Shown here piece by piece: positions 45,596-57,700 of a DNA stretch of 64,000 bases; within the stretch, counting starts at the first letter, position 1; every line of letters begins with the position of its first letter. Origin of the DNA: Enoplolaimus lenunculus (taxonomy: Eukaryota > Nematoda > Enoplea > Enoplida > Thoracostomopsidae). The stretch lies in NCBI GenBank assembly GCA_030248215.1, contig JASANG010000767.1, forward strand, positions 62,001-126,000. Reading direction: 5' to 3'. Below the pieces are notes generated by a model. That model was not told the origin of the DNA, did not search any database, and saw only the letters and a list, made by a program, of their open reading frames with translations. The position numbers and the translations under genes were made by a program.

Positions 45596-45776
45596 TTTTG
45601 GACGCATATATACTTCAACTGCACAGTGGTTGTAGCACGATGATTAACTATCCGTTGCACAAAATTTGGTGCAAGCCATTTAATGTCTAGCAGGTCTAAT
45701 ACAAGGGTGATGTGGCCTGATCTTCTACTTTCTTGACTTTCTACACAGTTGCCTTTGTGTCTTCAAGTCATTCATA

Positions 45777-46022
45777 CACTGTAAAGTGTATGAGTTCATT
45801 GATCAACTCAACTAGTGAGTTAGTTATTTTTTAATTAATATTATTAAGCATTAACTCAATATGAGTTGATTCTCACTCTGAGTTGAGCTGATTTTGGCTT
45901 AGTTGATTAGTTAATTCAGAATGAGTTGAATTGAATCAGAACTCTGAGTAGTGATAGTCTTAACTCAGATTGAGTGATATAATTCATTCTGAGTTAAAAT
46001 CAACTGACTGACATTTACAGAG
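45777..46022 (+). mobile_element. Family D MITE
   Basis: CACTGTAAAGTGTATGAGTT to CTGACATTTACAGAG; the ends are decayed but the interior is typical. Confidence 0.75.
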
Positions 46023-46249
46023 CATGTTTATCTATCGTGAGCAATAAACAATCATCGGAATTCTTAAAGAGTACTCGACCCAACGGCTTAAGAAGTTTGT
46101 GATCCGTTCTGTGCTGAGAAGATTAAAATTAGCTTGGCATGAAAAAATGTATACGAAATGTAAAGTACACAATGTGGTGCACAATATATTGTCTCAGCGC
46201 ACACAAGAAAAGTATCTCAGAATTTATTCAGAAAAGTATTTTCTGCGTC

Positions 46250-46455
46250 AAATCTGAAAAGTTTTTCTGATATTTAAGACAATTTTTCTAAAAATAACTG
46301 GAAAACGTTTATTTTCAGACTATATTATTTCAAAAAAATTTTTTAAAACTTTTCTGTTCTAACAGAAATACTTTTCAAGTGAGCGTTGCTAATTATATTT
46401 CTTAAATGTAAGAAATTTTTTCTTAAATATCAGAAATATTATTTTGAGTGCGATG
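46250..46455 (+). repeat. Dispersed repeat, copy 2
   Basis: Matches 4285-4482 over about 200 bp (GATATTTAAGACAATTTTTC, then AATTATATTTCTTAAATGTA). Confidence 0.6.
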
Positions 46456-46469
46456 TGCCATCATCAAAA

Positions 46470-47095
46470 TTATGACGATCAGGGAGAAACCGTAGGTGAA
46501 AAATACAGGAGCCGTAGGTCAATAAAATGTGTCCAAGCAGAAGGTGAAGCCAGAGATGAAGCAAAATTGTGTAGTTAAAGTAATGTTTAATTTGCTAATT
46601 TTAGCTAATATCTGTGAAATGTTATCAAAATTTTTGGATTTGAAGATATTTGTTAAAGCAATCTGGACAATCAACTCTTCAATAGAATCACTGTAATTTT
46701 CAGTGAGTTGATTTTAACTCAGAATGAGTTGATTCCACTCAGAAGCCTAAGCTCTGAATTAGGTCTTTGAGAACTCAGAATTCTGAATTGGTTTAACTCA
46801 TTCTGAGTTAATTAGCCAAATGATTAAGTTAGCTCAGAATGAGTTAAAATTTAGTACCTACTATTAACTCAGAAAAGATCAAAATTAACTAATTCTCTCT
46901 CTGAGTTGATTAATTAACTCACTGAAATTTACATGGTACAAGTCATAACTGAACGCACCTAGCAATACAGTTTTTGTAAAACTGTGGAAAATTTCACAAT
47001 TGAAACTACCGGAACCTCCGGTAAAAATTCAACTTGAGCCGGAAACCGGAATCGATTTTCTGTCAGAGCCGAAGGTAGACTTACGGCAGTACCCT
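46470..47095. repeat. CCGGAGG-type repeat split by a family D element
   Basis: Left part near 46478-46560 (GAGCCGTAGGTCAATAAAA) and right part near 46980-47095 (CCGGAACCTCCGG, GAGCCGGAAACCGGAATCG) resemble 5815-6005. The D element lies between them. Confidence 0.4.
46689..46936 (-). mobile_element. Family D MITE
   Basis: CACTGTAATTTTCAGTGAGT to ACTGAAATTTACATGG. Confidence 0.8.
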
Positions 47096-47509
47096 GATGA
47101 CGATGTCATTTGGTTTCTGAGACTATATTTTCAAATGTGTTTAGAGCACCTATCGTAAAGTTAGTCGATTAGTATACAAATATACGAACTATACATGGTC
47201 TTAGAATTGTGAAATTAAGCAGAATAATAAGTTAAAATCATCGGCTGGTAATTGGTGATACAAACCAAGGTTATTGACCCTAAAGAATCACCGAAAAAAT
47301 ATTTTTTTCTTTCTTTTCTATTATTTTCCGAGAAGGGTGGAAAAAATGAAAAAAGTTGAACCCAAAAGTTATTAAAAACACGTCTGTCTAGTTTAGCTCG
47401 CGTCGCTCACGAAGTTTTCTTTAACTGTTGTAACCGCTGTTGCAAGAATTTTTTTGCTCAAATGGTTTTAAAATACTTTATTTAACTAAAATTTTGTATT
47501 GAAATTGAT
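47096..47509. other. AT-rich spacer
   Basis: Nothing recognisable. Confidence 0.5.
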
Positions 47510-47761
47510 TACTGTAAATTTTAATGAGTTGATTTTACCTCAGAGTGAGTTGAATCACTCAGTCTGAGTTAGGACTATCAGAAGTCACAATTCTGAGTTG
47601 ATTCAACTCAATGTGATTTAATTAATCACCTTCCTCGGAGTCAACTCAACTCACAGTGAGAATCAACTCAACTTAGAGTGAATCTAACTTTTGTGTTATT
47701 AAATCAGAAATAACTAACTTTCCGTCTGAGTTGATTAATTAATTCATTGAAATTTACAGTG
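47510..47761 (-). mobile_element. Family D MITE
   Basis: TACTGTAAATTTTAATGAGT to ATTGAAATTTACAGTG. Confidence 0.85.
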
Positions 47762-48913
47762 TATAATAGGAGTGTTGTATTTAATTCCCTTTGCTCGCGA
47801 AATTTTCAGCAAGTGAAAAAATGTCGGATTTTAATGCCGGAACCGGAATGAAAAATACTTGGGTTATCTCAGTGGACTGAAATTCTGGCTGTCACTATGC
47901 CTGTAATATGATTGAGTCACATCATAAGGTCTGAGCGTACTACGAAGTGTTCGGAAAAAGACCGGATATTAATATTTTACCGAGCACCGGATCTGGATCC
48001 GGATAGCGAATGTTTAACGGAACCGGATATAACATTTAAATGTGTGCACTGTTTGCAATTGTTGAGTGGTGAAAAATATATGCTTACTGAATAAGAATTA
48101 TTTTGAATTATAGTTTTTTACTTCCGCGTATAATAATTTGAACTTCTTGACTTGACCAAAAATGCAATCGCAGACAAAACGGTGAAGATTACCAAACACC
48201 GTAAATATCTGATATCGGTTAAATTTATTCCGGTTACCAAACCCGGACACGGATAATGTTTTTTACCGGATATTTAGTAGAATTCAAATATTCGGTCGCA
48301 CTTTGGCAAGTATTAACGTAAAAAATATCTGTCAGACAAAGAATTAATTTTATTAATTTTTTTCATTTTTTACGGAAAAAAGTCAAAAATACTTTTTCTG
48401 GTCATAATTTTTTTTCGGAAAAAACAAACCTGTTACTCAACTTGGTCAAATACTGGTTTTTCTGGCATTATAGAACCAGTGGCTGTATACATTTTCGGTA
48501 GGTCTACATAACTTATACCAGTTTCTAGCGTCAGTTCTTGCTTTGAGTTGTTTATTTTTTTAAATAAAATTCTGAATACGCCCCCCAGTTTGTAACTGGA
48601 GGGGGTACACAACTAAATCCGGTAGCCACCCGTTTCGATTTATTTGACAAAACATTGTTTACAGGTTAAATAACTGTTGCGACCCCAAATTTTCAAGTGT
48701 TTGATCGTAGTCACTTGTACAAAATTCCTTAATACTGAAACTTTGTTGCTGTGAAAATGCAGTTTTATTTCACATTTTTGGTGATCATGAAATATGAATA
48801 TTTCAAAGAGAATTTTTTCTGCAAGTTTCATAAATACGCGTGTTATTTTCAGCAACTTTTGGCAAATTTTTGAAGCGTCCGAATGCAAAGATTTCAAGTG
48901 TAAAATGGCTATA
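47762..48913. other. Spacer of 1.15 kb
   Basis: CCGGATCTGGATCCGGATAG and ACCGGATATTTAGTAGAATT suggest a decayed repeat at about 47950-48290. No gene is supported. Confidence 0.4.
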
Positions 48914-49122
48914 CACTGCAAAAAATGGTGAGTCAAATTGACTCTCTCCGAAATAGACTGTTCGGGATTACACAACCTGAGTCAAATTCGACTCCGCCCG
49001 AGTCAAATTCAACTCACTGAGTCGCATGTTTGACTCTGGCGGAGTCGAATTTGACTCAGTTTATGTAGTCCCGTATAGCCAATTCCTGAGAGTGTCAATT
49101 TGACTCACTATTTTTTGCAGTG
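48914..49122 (+). mobile_element. Family E MITE, TA target
   Basis: CACTGCAAAAAATGGTGAGT to CACTATTTTTTGCAGTG, flanked by TA. The best preserved copy of the family; the arms pair almost throughout. Confidence 0.9.
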
Positions 49123-49477
49123 TACCTAAACTGGAAAATTTGGGTTTTGCAACCGATTTGCTAAGAAACAGTTTAGATTTCTATGAGTTTAAGGCGCTGG
49201 CTCCAAAACCGAACCAGCTACTCGCCTACCCCAATTTGAGGGGGTTCTTCCCAAAGAGGGGACCTCAGCCCGGAATTTTGCTGCTGCTCACCCTAGCCGG
49301 CTCCGGTCTAGCATATAAGTTTACAACTGACTGGTTTAAGGTATATTCAGCTGAATTAACGTTAACCACAAGTAAAAACCTGTTACTGGCAACACAACAC
49401 CGTAGTCATAGGGATGGGCATTTTCGCTACACGTTATCCTCCCGTAAACGCATATTCCTTTACAGAATAAAGGTTAA
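49123..49477. other. GC-richer spacer, unrecognised frame
   Basis: A 147-codon frame (49140-49583, +) covers GGGGACCTCAGCCCGGAATT but runs into the next MITE. No domain or splice context is seen, so it is probably not a gene. Confidence 0.35.
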
Positions 49478-49755
49478 ATCCCTATTCACACGTGCAAGGT
49501 TTTGCTGCAAGAACTTACAGCTTCAACTTGCACTTGCAAGTTTTGTGCGAAATCCCATTCGAAAAACTTGCAGCTGTAAATAATTCATTAAAAATCATAG
49601 CTAGCAATTCGACAGTCAACATGTGTGAATAACCATGCAAGTTTCCTGAATTAATTGCAGCCACTTTCTCATTGGCTGATGAAAAAAATACAAGTTCTGC
49701 GTGCAATTTACAGCTGCAAGTGCTCGTAGCAAAAACTTGCACGTGTGAATAGGGT
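49478..49755 (+). mobile_element. Family F MITE, TTAA target
   Basis: ATCCCTATTCACACGTGCAA to TTGCACGTGTGAATAGGGT, flanked by TTAA on both sides. Confidence 0.9.
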
Positions 49756-50375
49756 TTAAGTCGTGTTTTCGGTGGTCACTATTTTCAATCAAATTTCTGG
49801 ACACCACCGAGCCAGCCAATTCATATCAAATTGCCCACGCTCAAATTTGATTGGTTTGTATCAGTAATACTGGTGTCGTTAATATGTTTTTAAGTAAAAG
49901 ATTCAAAAAGTTAAAAAATTTAAAAAATACAGAAGAGAAACCGAAAGTAAAAAATAGTTAATTTATGAAATTTTGTTTCATCACTGAAAATGATGTTCTC
50001 GGCGACTCGCTCGCTTTCCTTGGGGCTGTTTTATTTTAAATTCCTGAAAGTTTTCATTTCAAGTTTACAAAAAGTTACATATTTAACTTAAAAGAGGCTA
50101 CTTAAATAAGCGCTCAATTTTTAAGTAATAAACGTTTTAGTATAATATTACTTTCTGTTTATATGTAATATTAACAAAAGTATACTTATTTTTTCGGTAA
50201 AAGCACATTGACAGTATAGTCGCGTGCATATAGCACCTATCATCAGTTGGCGATAAGTTTTCAAACTGACGAACTCTTGCAATTGCTGATTTTAAACTGG
50301 GCACAGAAGTAAAACAAATTAAATGCGAAAAATGTGCTTTCATGCTAATCTCAGCATTCAGTGATTCGAAAGCTA
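49756..50375. other. AT-rich spacer
   Basis: Nothing recognisable. Confidence 0.5.
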
Positions 50376-50799
50376 CTGTAGTGACCCGAATAAGAGGGGG
50401 GTGCTGATATTTATTTGGCCTCTCGAGAGGGTACCCCCATTTATTCGGTTACGGACTGTTTTTTATTTTCAACCCGCTCTCCGTCACCCTTCGTTAGCTA
50501 TGTATATCCGGTATTGCAATTACCCGTTGATTTAAACGTTTATTTGTCATGGATCAAAACCTTGAGCGATAAGGAAATGTTGTACTTAAGAATGTACTTT
50601 CAGAACTAAGTATACTTTAAAGTTTCGCCCTCAACTGTCTTTGGTCCTGGAGCCATTAGTGTACTACAATTTGGAATAATTGACATTTATGGACTCTAAT
50701 TAGGGTTTAGGGACTCTATCCGCTTTTACGGACTCCAATCGATTGGGATTCAAAATGGGGACCCCGTCTTATTACCCCCTCTTATTCGGGTCACTGCAG
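50376..50799 (+). mobile_element. Family G MITE, TA target
   Basis: CTGTAGTGACCCGAATAAGA to CTTATTCGGGTCACTGCAG, flanked by TA. Interior landmarks are TTTATTTGGCCTC, ATTCGGTTACGGACTG and CGTTTATTTGTC. Confidence 0.92.
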
Positions 50800-51204
50800 T
50801 AACAGGTCTGTCACAAACTTGTGATAGATACACCGCACATTTAAGAATATGGGTCAATGTTTCAGGGATCAACTAAACTGCGACAAACCCTGGTTGCGGA
50901 TCTTTTTAGTTAAGCAACGTGCGAAAATAGTAACAATAAATAATATTTTTTAGGTTTAGCCTAACTCTAAGCCTAATATTTTCACAAAAACTTTATTTCA
51001 ACGTAAGCATCGAAGCTTATATAAAAACGTGTTGCTAAACTTCGAAAAAGTGATCAGCATTATTGTTTTCGCTACTGTAAAAAAATTGTCCAAGTCTGGA
51101 ACGTTGACGAATTTATTATCGCAGTAGCAAACAAACCTTTATAAACGGATTCATATTTTAGCCAAAGATTAACGACATTAGCGCTTGTTCTGGTTAAACC
51201 ATTG

Positions 51205-51395
51205 GGCCCAGGTTACTATTAGGTCCATCCCAGGTTTCTGGTGCGTGTGTAAAAGAGTAGGTTTAGCTTTTAGACTACATTTCTTTGCCTTAGGCTTAGG
51301 CTTCGGAATACACGTTTTCTCGCCGCTTAAAGTTTAAGCTTAGTCTAAAAAATTCGCTTAGTCTGCTGTTACGGCCCTAAAAATTGACATTGGTC
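51205..51395 (-). mobile_element. Family A3 MITE, 8-bp target duplication
   Basis: GGCCCAGGTTACTATTAGGT to CCTAAAAATTGACATTGGTC; AACCATTG and AACCATCG flank it. Confidence 0.88.
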
Positions 51396-52273
51396 AACCA
51401 TCGAAACATTCGCTATATTTCCTTTAGAAACTGTAAAATTTCTAAAATTTCGAAACCCAAAAAAGCCACACTTTCTTTCCGTTAAATTCCGGATCTGTGG
51501 CTGATTCATAGATTCAAAAGTGTCAATGTCCCGTAGAGACATCCGCTTGCTGATTGGAGGTAAACATTTTCAGGAGAGGCATGCTATTAAGACTTCAGAT
51601 GACTAACTTGTGAGGCAACACTTTTTAAAAGGGGGCACAAAAATTTTTGAGGTAAGGGCAGGGTCCCCCATGGTATGTTTCTGGTTATGTACTTGAAATT
51701 GTAAACAATTGACACCACAGTTGACCGTCTGCAATTTATTGCAATCCCTACGAGACCAACACTTGGAATAATTAATTTCTTTTTTGAAGAAGAATTTTTG
51801 AAATTTCGAGCAAAAAAATATTTCAAATTTTCAAAAATACACGACTCCGACAATACGACGTTACCGTCCTAAACGTTAATTAGTGCCTACGATTTAGTGT
51901 TTGGAATGTTAAAAAAAGCAAAGTCGATTGGATTTCTATAGAAAAATTCACTTTATGCACTGGCTCCCATATTAATAACCCCGTTTTATTCACAAATAAT
52001 AAGGAATATATAGATAGAAATAAAATTATACAAATCATGGGGGTCGCATATTTTCGTACAAAATCATTTGACGCATATGTTCTACGGCGAGGGAGGTGAC
52101 AGAAATTTGACAGAGTATACTTGTGTAGTATTTTCAATTTTACACAAAAAACCACTTTTTGGTGATAAAGATTTTAACAAAAAATGTCACTAATTTCAAC
52201 GGTTTTTGCCTTGTTTGATCTGAGTAAATTTGAGAATTAAAAATCAAGAACTCAGTTGAATTTAGAAACATTT
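51396..52273. other. Spacer
   Basis: Two - strand frames of 88 and 91 codons (51587-51853, 51880-52155) are unrecognised and show no splice pattern. Confidence 0.4.
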
Positions 52274-52537
52274 CACTTTAAATTCCAATGAGTTAATTAA
52301 TCAACTCATACGAATAGTTAGTAATTTCTGAGTCTAATAAAAGTTAACTTTGACTCACTCTGAGTTGAACTGATTCTCACTTTGAGTTAAGTTGAATCCG
52401 GCGGAATTAATTAATTAATAATTAGAATGAGTTGAAACAACTCTCAAAATTATGAGTTCTGATAGTCCTAAACTCTCAGACTGAGTGATTCAACTCATTC
52501 TGAGTTAAAATCATCTCAATGGAATTAACTTACAGTG
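52274..52537 (+). mobile_element. Family D MITE
   Basis: CACTTTAAATTCCAATGAGT to AATGGAATTAACTTACAGTG. Confidence 0.85.
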
Positions 52538-52884
52538 TTGATTTTGAGAATTTCAAAAGCTTATGCATCGCTGGTACTCGATTTTTACAAATAAACGTTA
52601 GTCTTTTATAACCAGCTGGCTTGTAACTTTTGAACCAGTGGAATCAAACTCAACTTATACCAGTTCGTTGTTGTATTTTGGAAACATAAGTTGATTGGAA
52701 AACAATTGTAATAATGTTGTTTTTTGCGCTGACTAATGAAAAAGTTTCTAAAATTCTTGGGCAAAAATTACAAACAAGGTTTAACCCATAAATTTCCCAC
52801 GCAGCACCTGATAGTTAATGTTCATTGCAACTGCAATATGATTGCTTTCTTATAAATGTAATTGTTTGGTTGTTTGAAACCCTA

Positions 52885-53303
52885 CTGTAGTGACCCGAAT
52901 AAGAGGGGTGACTGATATTTATTTGGCCTCTACAGAAGGTACCCACCTGTTATTCGGTTACAGGCTGTCTTTATTTTTAACCCACCCTTCGTTACTGATA
53001 TATGTTCGGTATTGCCACTATCGTTGAACTAAACGTTTATTTGTCTTGTGTCAATAGCTTGATCGATAATGCAAAGTTATACTTAGGAATGTACTTTCAA
53101 GACTTAAGTACGCTTTAAAGTTTCGAACTCAACTTTATTTGGTTCTGGAGTACTTATGAGCCACAATTAGTAATATTTGACATTTATAGACTCTAATTAG
53201 GGTTTAGGAAAGCTCTTATTAGGGATACAGACTCCTATTGATTGGGACTCAAAATAGGGATTACCCTCTTATTAGTTACCCCCTCTTATTCGGGTAACTA
53301 CAG
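52885..53303 (+). mobile_element. Family G MITE, TA target
   Basis: CTGTAGTGACCCGAATAAGA to CTTATTCGGGTAACTACAG, flanked by TA. Confidence 0.92.
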
Positions 53304-53547
53304 TATGAAATACCGCTGATGATTGCTACGGTTAGTTCTTGAACGTAAGTCGATATATTCAAGCTAGAATAAGCATTATGAATTTACTATTTCAACTGGA
53401 GTTGAAATATCAACGTCATAGTGCTTAACAGCTGACACGTGCCTAAGAGGTTAAACATTTCTCAATACAACGACTCAAAATGTACACTTTGCTTACTTTC
53501 GATCACAAAAACTTTTGCCTACCAATTTAATAGGCTTAGGCTTAGAG

Positions 53548-54110
53548 TTAGGTTCAGGCCCGTAGCCAGCTCACCTTGCTAGAGGGGGGGCTAAAAATTA
53601 CTGTATTGACCCGAATAAGAAGGAGGGACTGATATTTATTCGGCCTCTCCTGAGGGTGCCCCCCTAGTTATTCGGTTACGGACTGTTATTTATTTTTAAC
53701 CCACGCTGCGCCACCCTTCGTTACTGATAAATATCCGGTACTGCAACTATCCGTTGAATTAAATGTTGAGCGATAATGCAAGGTTATACGTTGGAATGTA
53801 CTTTCAAAAATTAAGTACGCTTTAAAGTTTCGAAGTCAAATTATTTGGACCTGAAGTTATTTATGCGCTACAATTAGGGATAATTGACATTTATGGACTC
53901 TAATTAAGGTTTAAGGACTCTATCCGCTTCCGGACTCTTATAAGGGATACAAACTCCTATTGATCGGGACTCAAAACGGGGACCCCCTCTTATTACCTCC
54001 CCCCTCTTATTCGGGTCAATACAGTATTCAGGAAGGGCATTCAACGATTTTCAATGAGTTACAAGCAAGGTTGAAAAGTTTCTAGGGGGGGGGGGGGCAA
54101 AATTTTATTC
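53548..54110 (-). mobile_element. Family I repeat interrupted by a G element
   Basis: GGCCCGTAGCCAGCTCACCT at the left, stopping at GGGGCTAAAAAT; the family resumes after the insert with TTCAGGAAGGGCATTCAACG and ends in a poly-G run. Confidence 0.75.
53601..54024 (+). mobile_element. Family G MITE nested in I, TA target
   Basis: CTGTATTGACCCGAATAAGA to CTTATTCGGGTCAATACAG between TA dinucleotides. Confidence 0.92.
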
Positions 54111-54333
54111 TCAAATCACACGTTGGTGGTAGGTCTTGCAGTTTTCGAACTAGCGAAGGGCGAGATTAGAAATTTTGCACACTTTTCACATATGATTTAT
54201 ATGGAAGTATAAGTGTAAGGTCCACAGTTGTTTACAGTTCGCTTGTTTGAAAACCTATCACTACTGGTGACAGCTGCAACACACAGTTAAGAATGCCGTC
54301 CCTAGGTTTAGCATGAGCTTATACTAAAGTCAG

Positions 54334-54482
54334 GTTCGTAGTCAGCTCACCTTGATGAGGGGGCTAACAATTTTCAGGAGGGGCATTCAAGGGTTTATAA
54401 TAACTTGCAAGTAAAGATGAAAAACTTTCTAGGGGGAGTCAAAATTTTTCCAGGTGGCTACCACCCACTTGGCTACGTGACG
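54334..54482 (-). mobile_element. Family I repeat
   Basis: GGTTCGTAGTCAGCTCACCT to CCACTTGGCTACGTGACG with AAAACTTTCTAGGGGGAGTC inside. Confidence 0.65.
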
Positions 54483-54645
54483 TCTCAAATTTAAGCTTAA
54501 TCAGATTTCTTAGAAATCGAAATTTTTATTTTACACACTACTTATAGATTAATAGTTCAATTTTTAACCTATGAATCAAATACATTTCATTAAACTTGAA
54601 CCATTGCGCTCGTTCTGGTTAAATTAAAAATGAGTTCAAAAAATA

Positions 54646-54730
54646 ATGTGTCGCTTTATTTTCGAGCATAGCGACACTTTTAAATGGATTTTCGTCGTGT
54701 TTATGGTATCTGGAGCCCTTAACTGTTTGG
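54646..54730 (+). CDS. LDLa gene exon 1 (signal sequence)
   Basis: Encodes 28 residues plus one base, MCRFIFEHSDTFKW then the hydrophobic run. Donor is G|GTAAGT. The start is the first in-frame ATG; upstream exons are possible. Confidence 0.65.
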
Positions 54731-57700
54731 GTAAGTCAAAAATTAACTTATTTCAGCTTTGGACGTTGAGTGAAACAATTTTTTGGTTGCAACCACTCTG
54801 TAAATTCCAATGCGTTGATTAGTCAATTCAACTAGTGAGTTGGTTATTTGTGAATTAATATCAGTAAACATTAACTCACTCTGAGTTGAGTTGATTCTCA
54901 CTCTGAGTTGAGTTGACTCCGGGTGAGTTGGTTCATTAACTCAGAATGAATTGAATCAACTCAAAATTCTGAGTTCTGATAGTCGTAACGCATACTGAGT
55001 GATTCAACTCATTCTGAGTTAAAATTAACTCACTGAAATTTACAGTGCAAACGTTTACGGGTTTACGGTAAATTTCGGATACTGCTCTGGACGTAGATCC
55101 GGAGCATCGCAATAATTCATACAAAAACTTCAGCTTTTGTATCGAGTACTAGCGTTTTACTTAAATTTTTGCCACATTCAAATAGTGTAAATAGTGTAAA
55201 TTTTAACGAAAATTGTTGTAAATGTTTTTAAAGTTTGAAAACAATCGATTACTTGTAAATTTTAAAGAAAATTTTTTCGTAAATATTTTTAAAATTTGAA
55301 AATAAAATGATTTACTGGTGTATTTCTAAATTTTAAAACCTGAAAATTAATAATATTATTTACAGGTTTTCAATGCCCGTCAACAATTGATTTTGAGTGT
55401 CGAACCGGTAATCGAACTTGTGTTCCTCGAGTCAAATGGCAAGATGGGATTGTCGATTGCGATGACGGTTCAGATGAAGGTATTCACCCTTTTTGTTTTA
55501 AAGTTCACCGCTCTGGTACTCACCGGTGGGTTTAGTATTTTCAAGTGGAAAACAATACTTTTTGTATTCCCAAATTTTATTCAAACTTTTATTCAACCAA
55601 TTAATGACATTATATTTTTTAATTTTATTTCAGATTTATTTTGAAGTAGGGGTTTGAACTTTGGTTTATTCAGTGGCGGATTCAGGATCTCAAAATGGGG
55701 GGGGGGGGCAAAATTTCACAGGTAATAAACTTATTTTTGACCCATACTGTAGTGACCCAAATAAGAGGTGGGGTCCCCATTTTGAGTCCCAATTATTAGG
55801 AGTCCGTATCCCTAATAAGAGTCCGTAAGCGGATAGAGTCCTTAAACCCTTGTTATAGAGTCCATAAATGTCTACTATCCCTAATTGTAGCGCATAAATC
55901 ACTCCAGGGCCAAATAAAGGTGAGTTCGAAACTTTAAAGCGTGCTTATCCAATTGTGTATAAAAGAGAGAAATAAAGAGCGTAGAACAGCAATATACACT
56001 ATATAATTTTTGTCAAGATGCTGTTGGGGGGCCACGACCGGTGTGGCTCCCCATGGATCCGCCATTGGGTTCATTTGATCGAAGGCATTCACCCTTACGA
56101 TCCGACCAAGTATATCAGTTCGACGTTTGAGCTGCAAACGCCTTTCACGTCTTGTTAAGGGTTTATATCAACCATACGCGTAATAATTGTTAAACACTGC
56201 ACTTTGTGTCCACGCGGAAACTGTGTAACGATTGAAAATGCTTCTGAAGGCGTGAGAATTATATTTGAACTTATGACGTTACAGCGAAACTTCACTTCAG
56301 CGATTAAACTGAAAATCTGAATCGAATGGCTTAGCTTATTTATGCTTATCCTTAGGCATGTGCAAATTGCAATTATTTTTAGAATGTTTGGAATGGCAAT
56401 TTGACTGCAAATTTGGGTCTCCAAAATGTGTCAATTTGGACAAATTTGGTGACGGAAAGATCGATTGTATGTCAGGATTTGACGAAGGTAATCAAGTGTT
56501 TGAGTATATGTTAACATCCATTTGAGCCGCTATATATCGTATAATATATATGACGATGCATAAGCCAAAAATAATAATAATAAAATAATAATAATAATAA
56601 TAAAATAATAATAATAATAATAATTATGCATGGAAACTTAATGTGGCACTGTCACATATACTTTGAGATATTGGTGTTGCAAAATTATTCAAGCTGGAAA
56701 GCACCACATACGTGATTCGGGCAGCGGCTCTGTTTTTGTTTAAATATTTGAAATATAACACAACGTGTAGGGATGCATCTGGAAGTGCACTGCAGGCCTG
56801 GGACGGGAGTACCCCCATCCCGAACACGAATGGGAGAAGTAGCGTAAACTAGACGCTGCAGGTAGAATTTAGATTTAACATAAAGGGTACGCGCCAATGA
56901 TGGGTGCCAAAGACTTTAGTCGGGGGTAACTAACCTTATTGAAAGAACGTATACAAATCATAATAGCTTTAATAAATAAAAATACCAAAGTTGAACAACT
57001 AATAATTTAGCGATGTTTCAACGTTGCCGAAAGATATAAGGCAAAAAGTACACTGACGCGAGCCTAAATATAACAAGTAGGAATATAAATGTTGCAACCA
57101 CGTCGACTAGTCTATATCTTAAAGCTGGAATGCCACAAATACGTATTTTGGGCACCGTTCCAGGACAAGTAAACATTGAGTTTAACAGTTTATAGCAAAT
57201 CGTTCTACAAAAGAATTTTTATTTATATATTTTGATAGTTAATTTTGTACGAGTATACCATTTGTGAAAACGTGTAAAACCCCCGCATTTTCGGAATGTT
57301 GGGTGCATACATGGCTACTACAACTACTAGTGTTTATTTTATAACAAAAACAAACAAATTAAAACAAATTAAAATTTTGCTTTATATTTTATAGCCAAAA
57401 TTGCATATTTTTGTTAATATTATTATGATTTTGTTACAGGATGCAAACCGGAATACTTTGTTTGTCCTGATTTAAGTGATTGTATTGATTTTGAACGGTA
57501 TCAAGATGGCGTCAGCGATTGCAGGGACGGATCTGATGAAGGTAAAATCGTTTAATATCTAATAAATAAACATTTCATAACGCTGAATAAATTGTCTAAC
57601 ACCAAGCTTAAATTTAAGCCAAAATTCTAACGTCAACACCGAAGGCTTTCGGCTTTGCATGAGCCAATTATCACTGATTTCGTATTAATTCTAGAGAAAA

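Noticed and set aside
49140-49583. A 147-codon frame as a gene
   Set aside because: It runs into a family F element, has no recognised domain and no splice signals.
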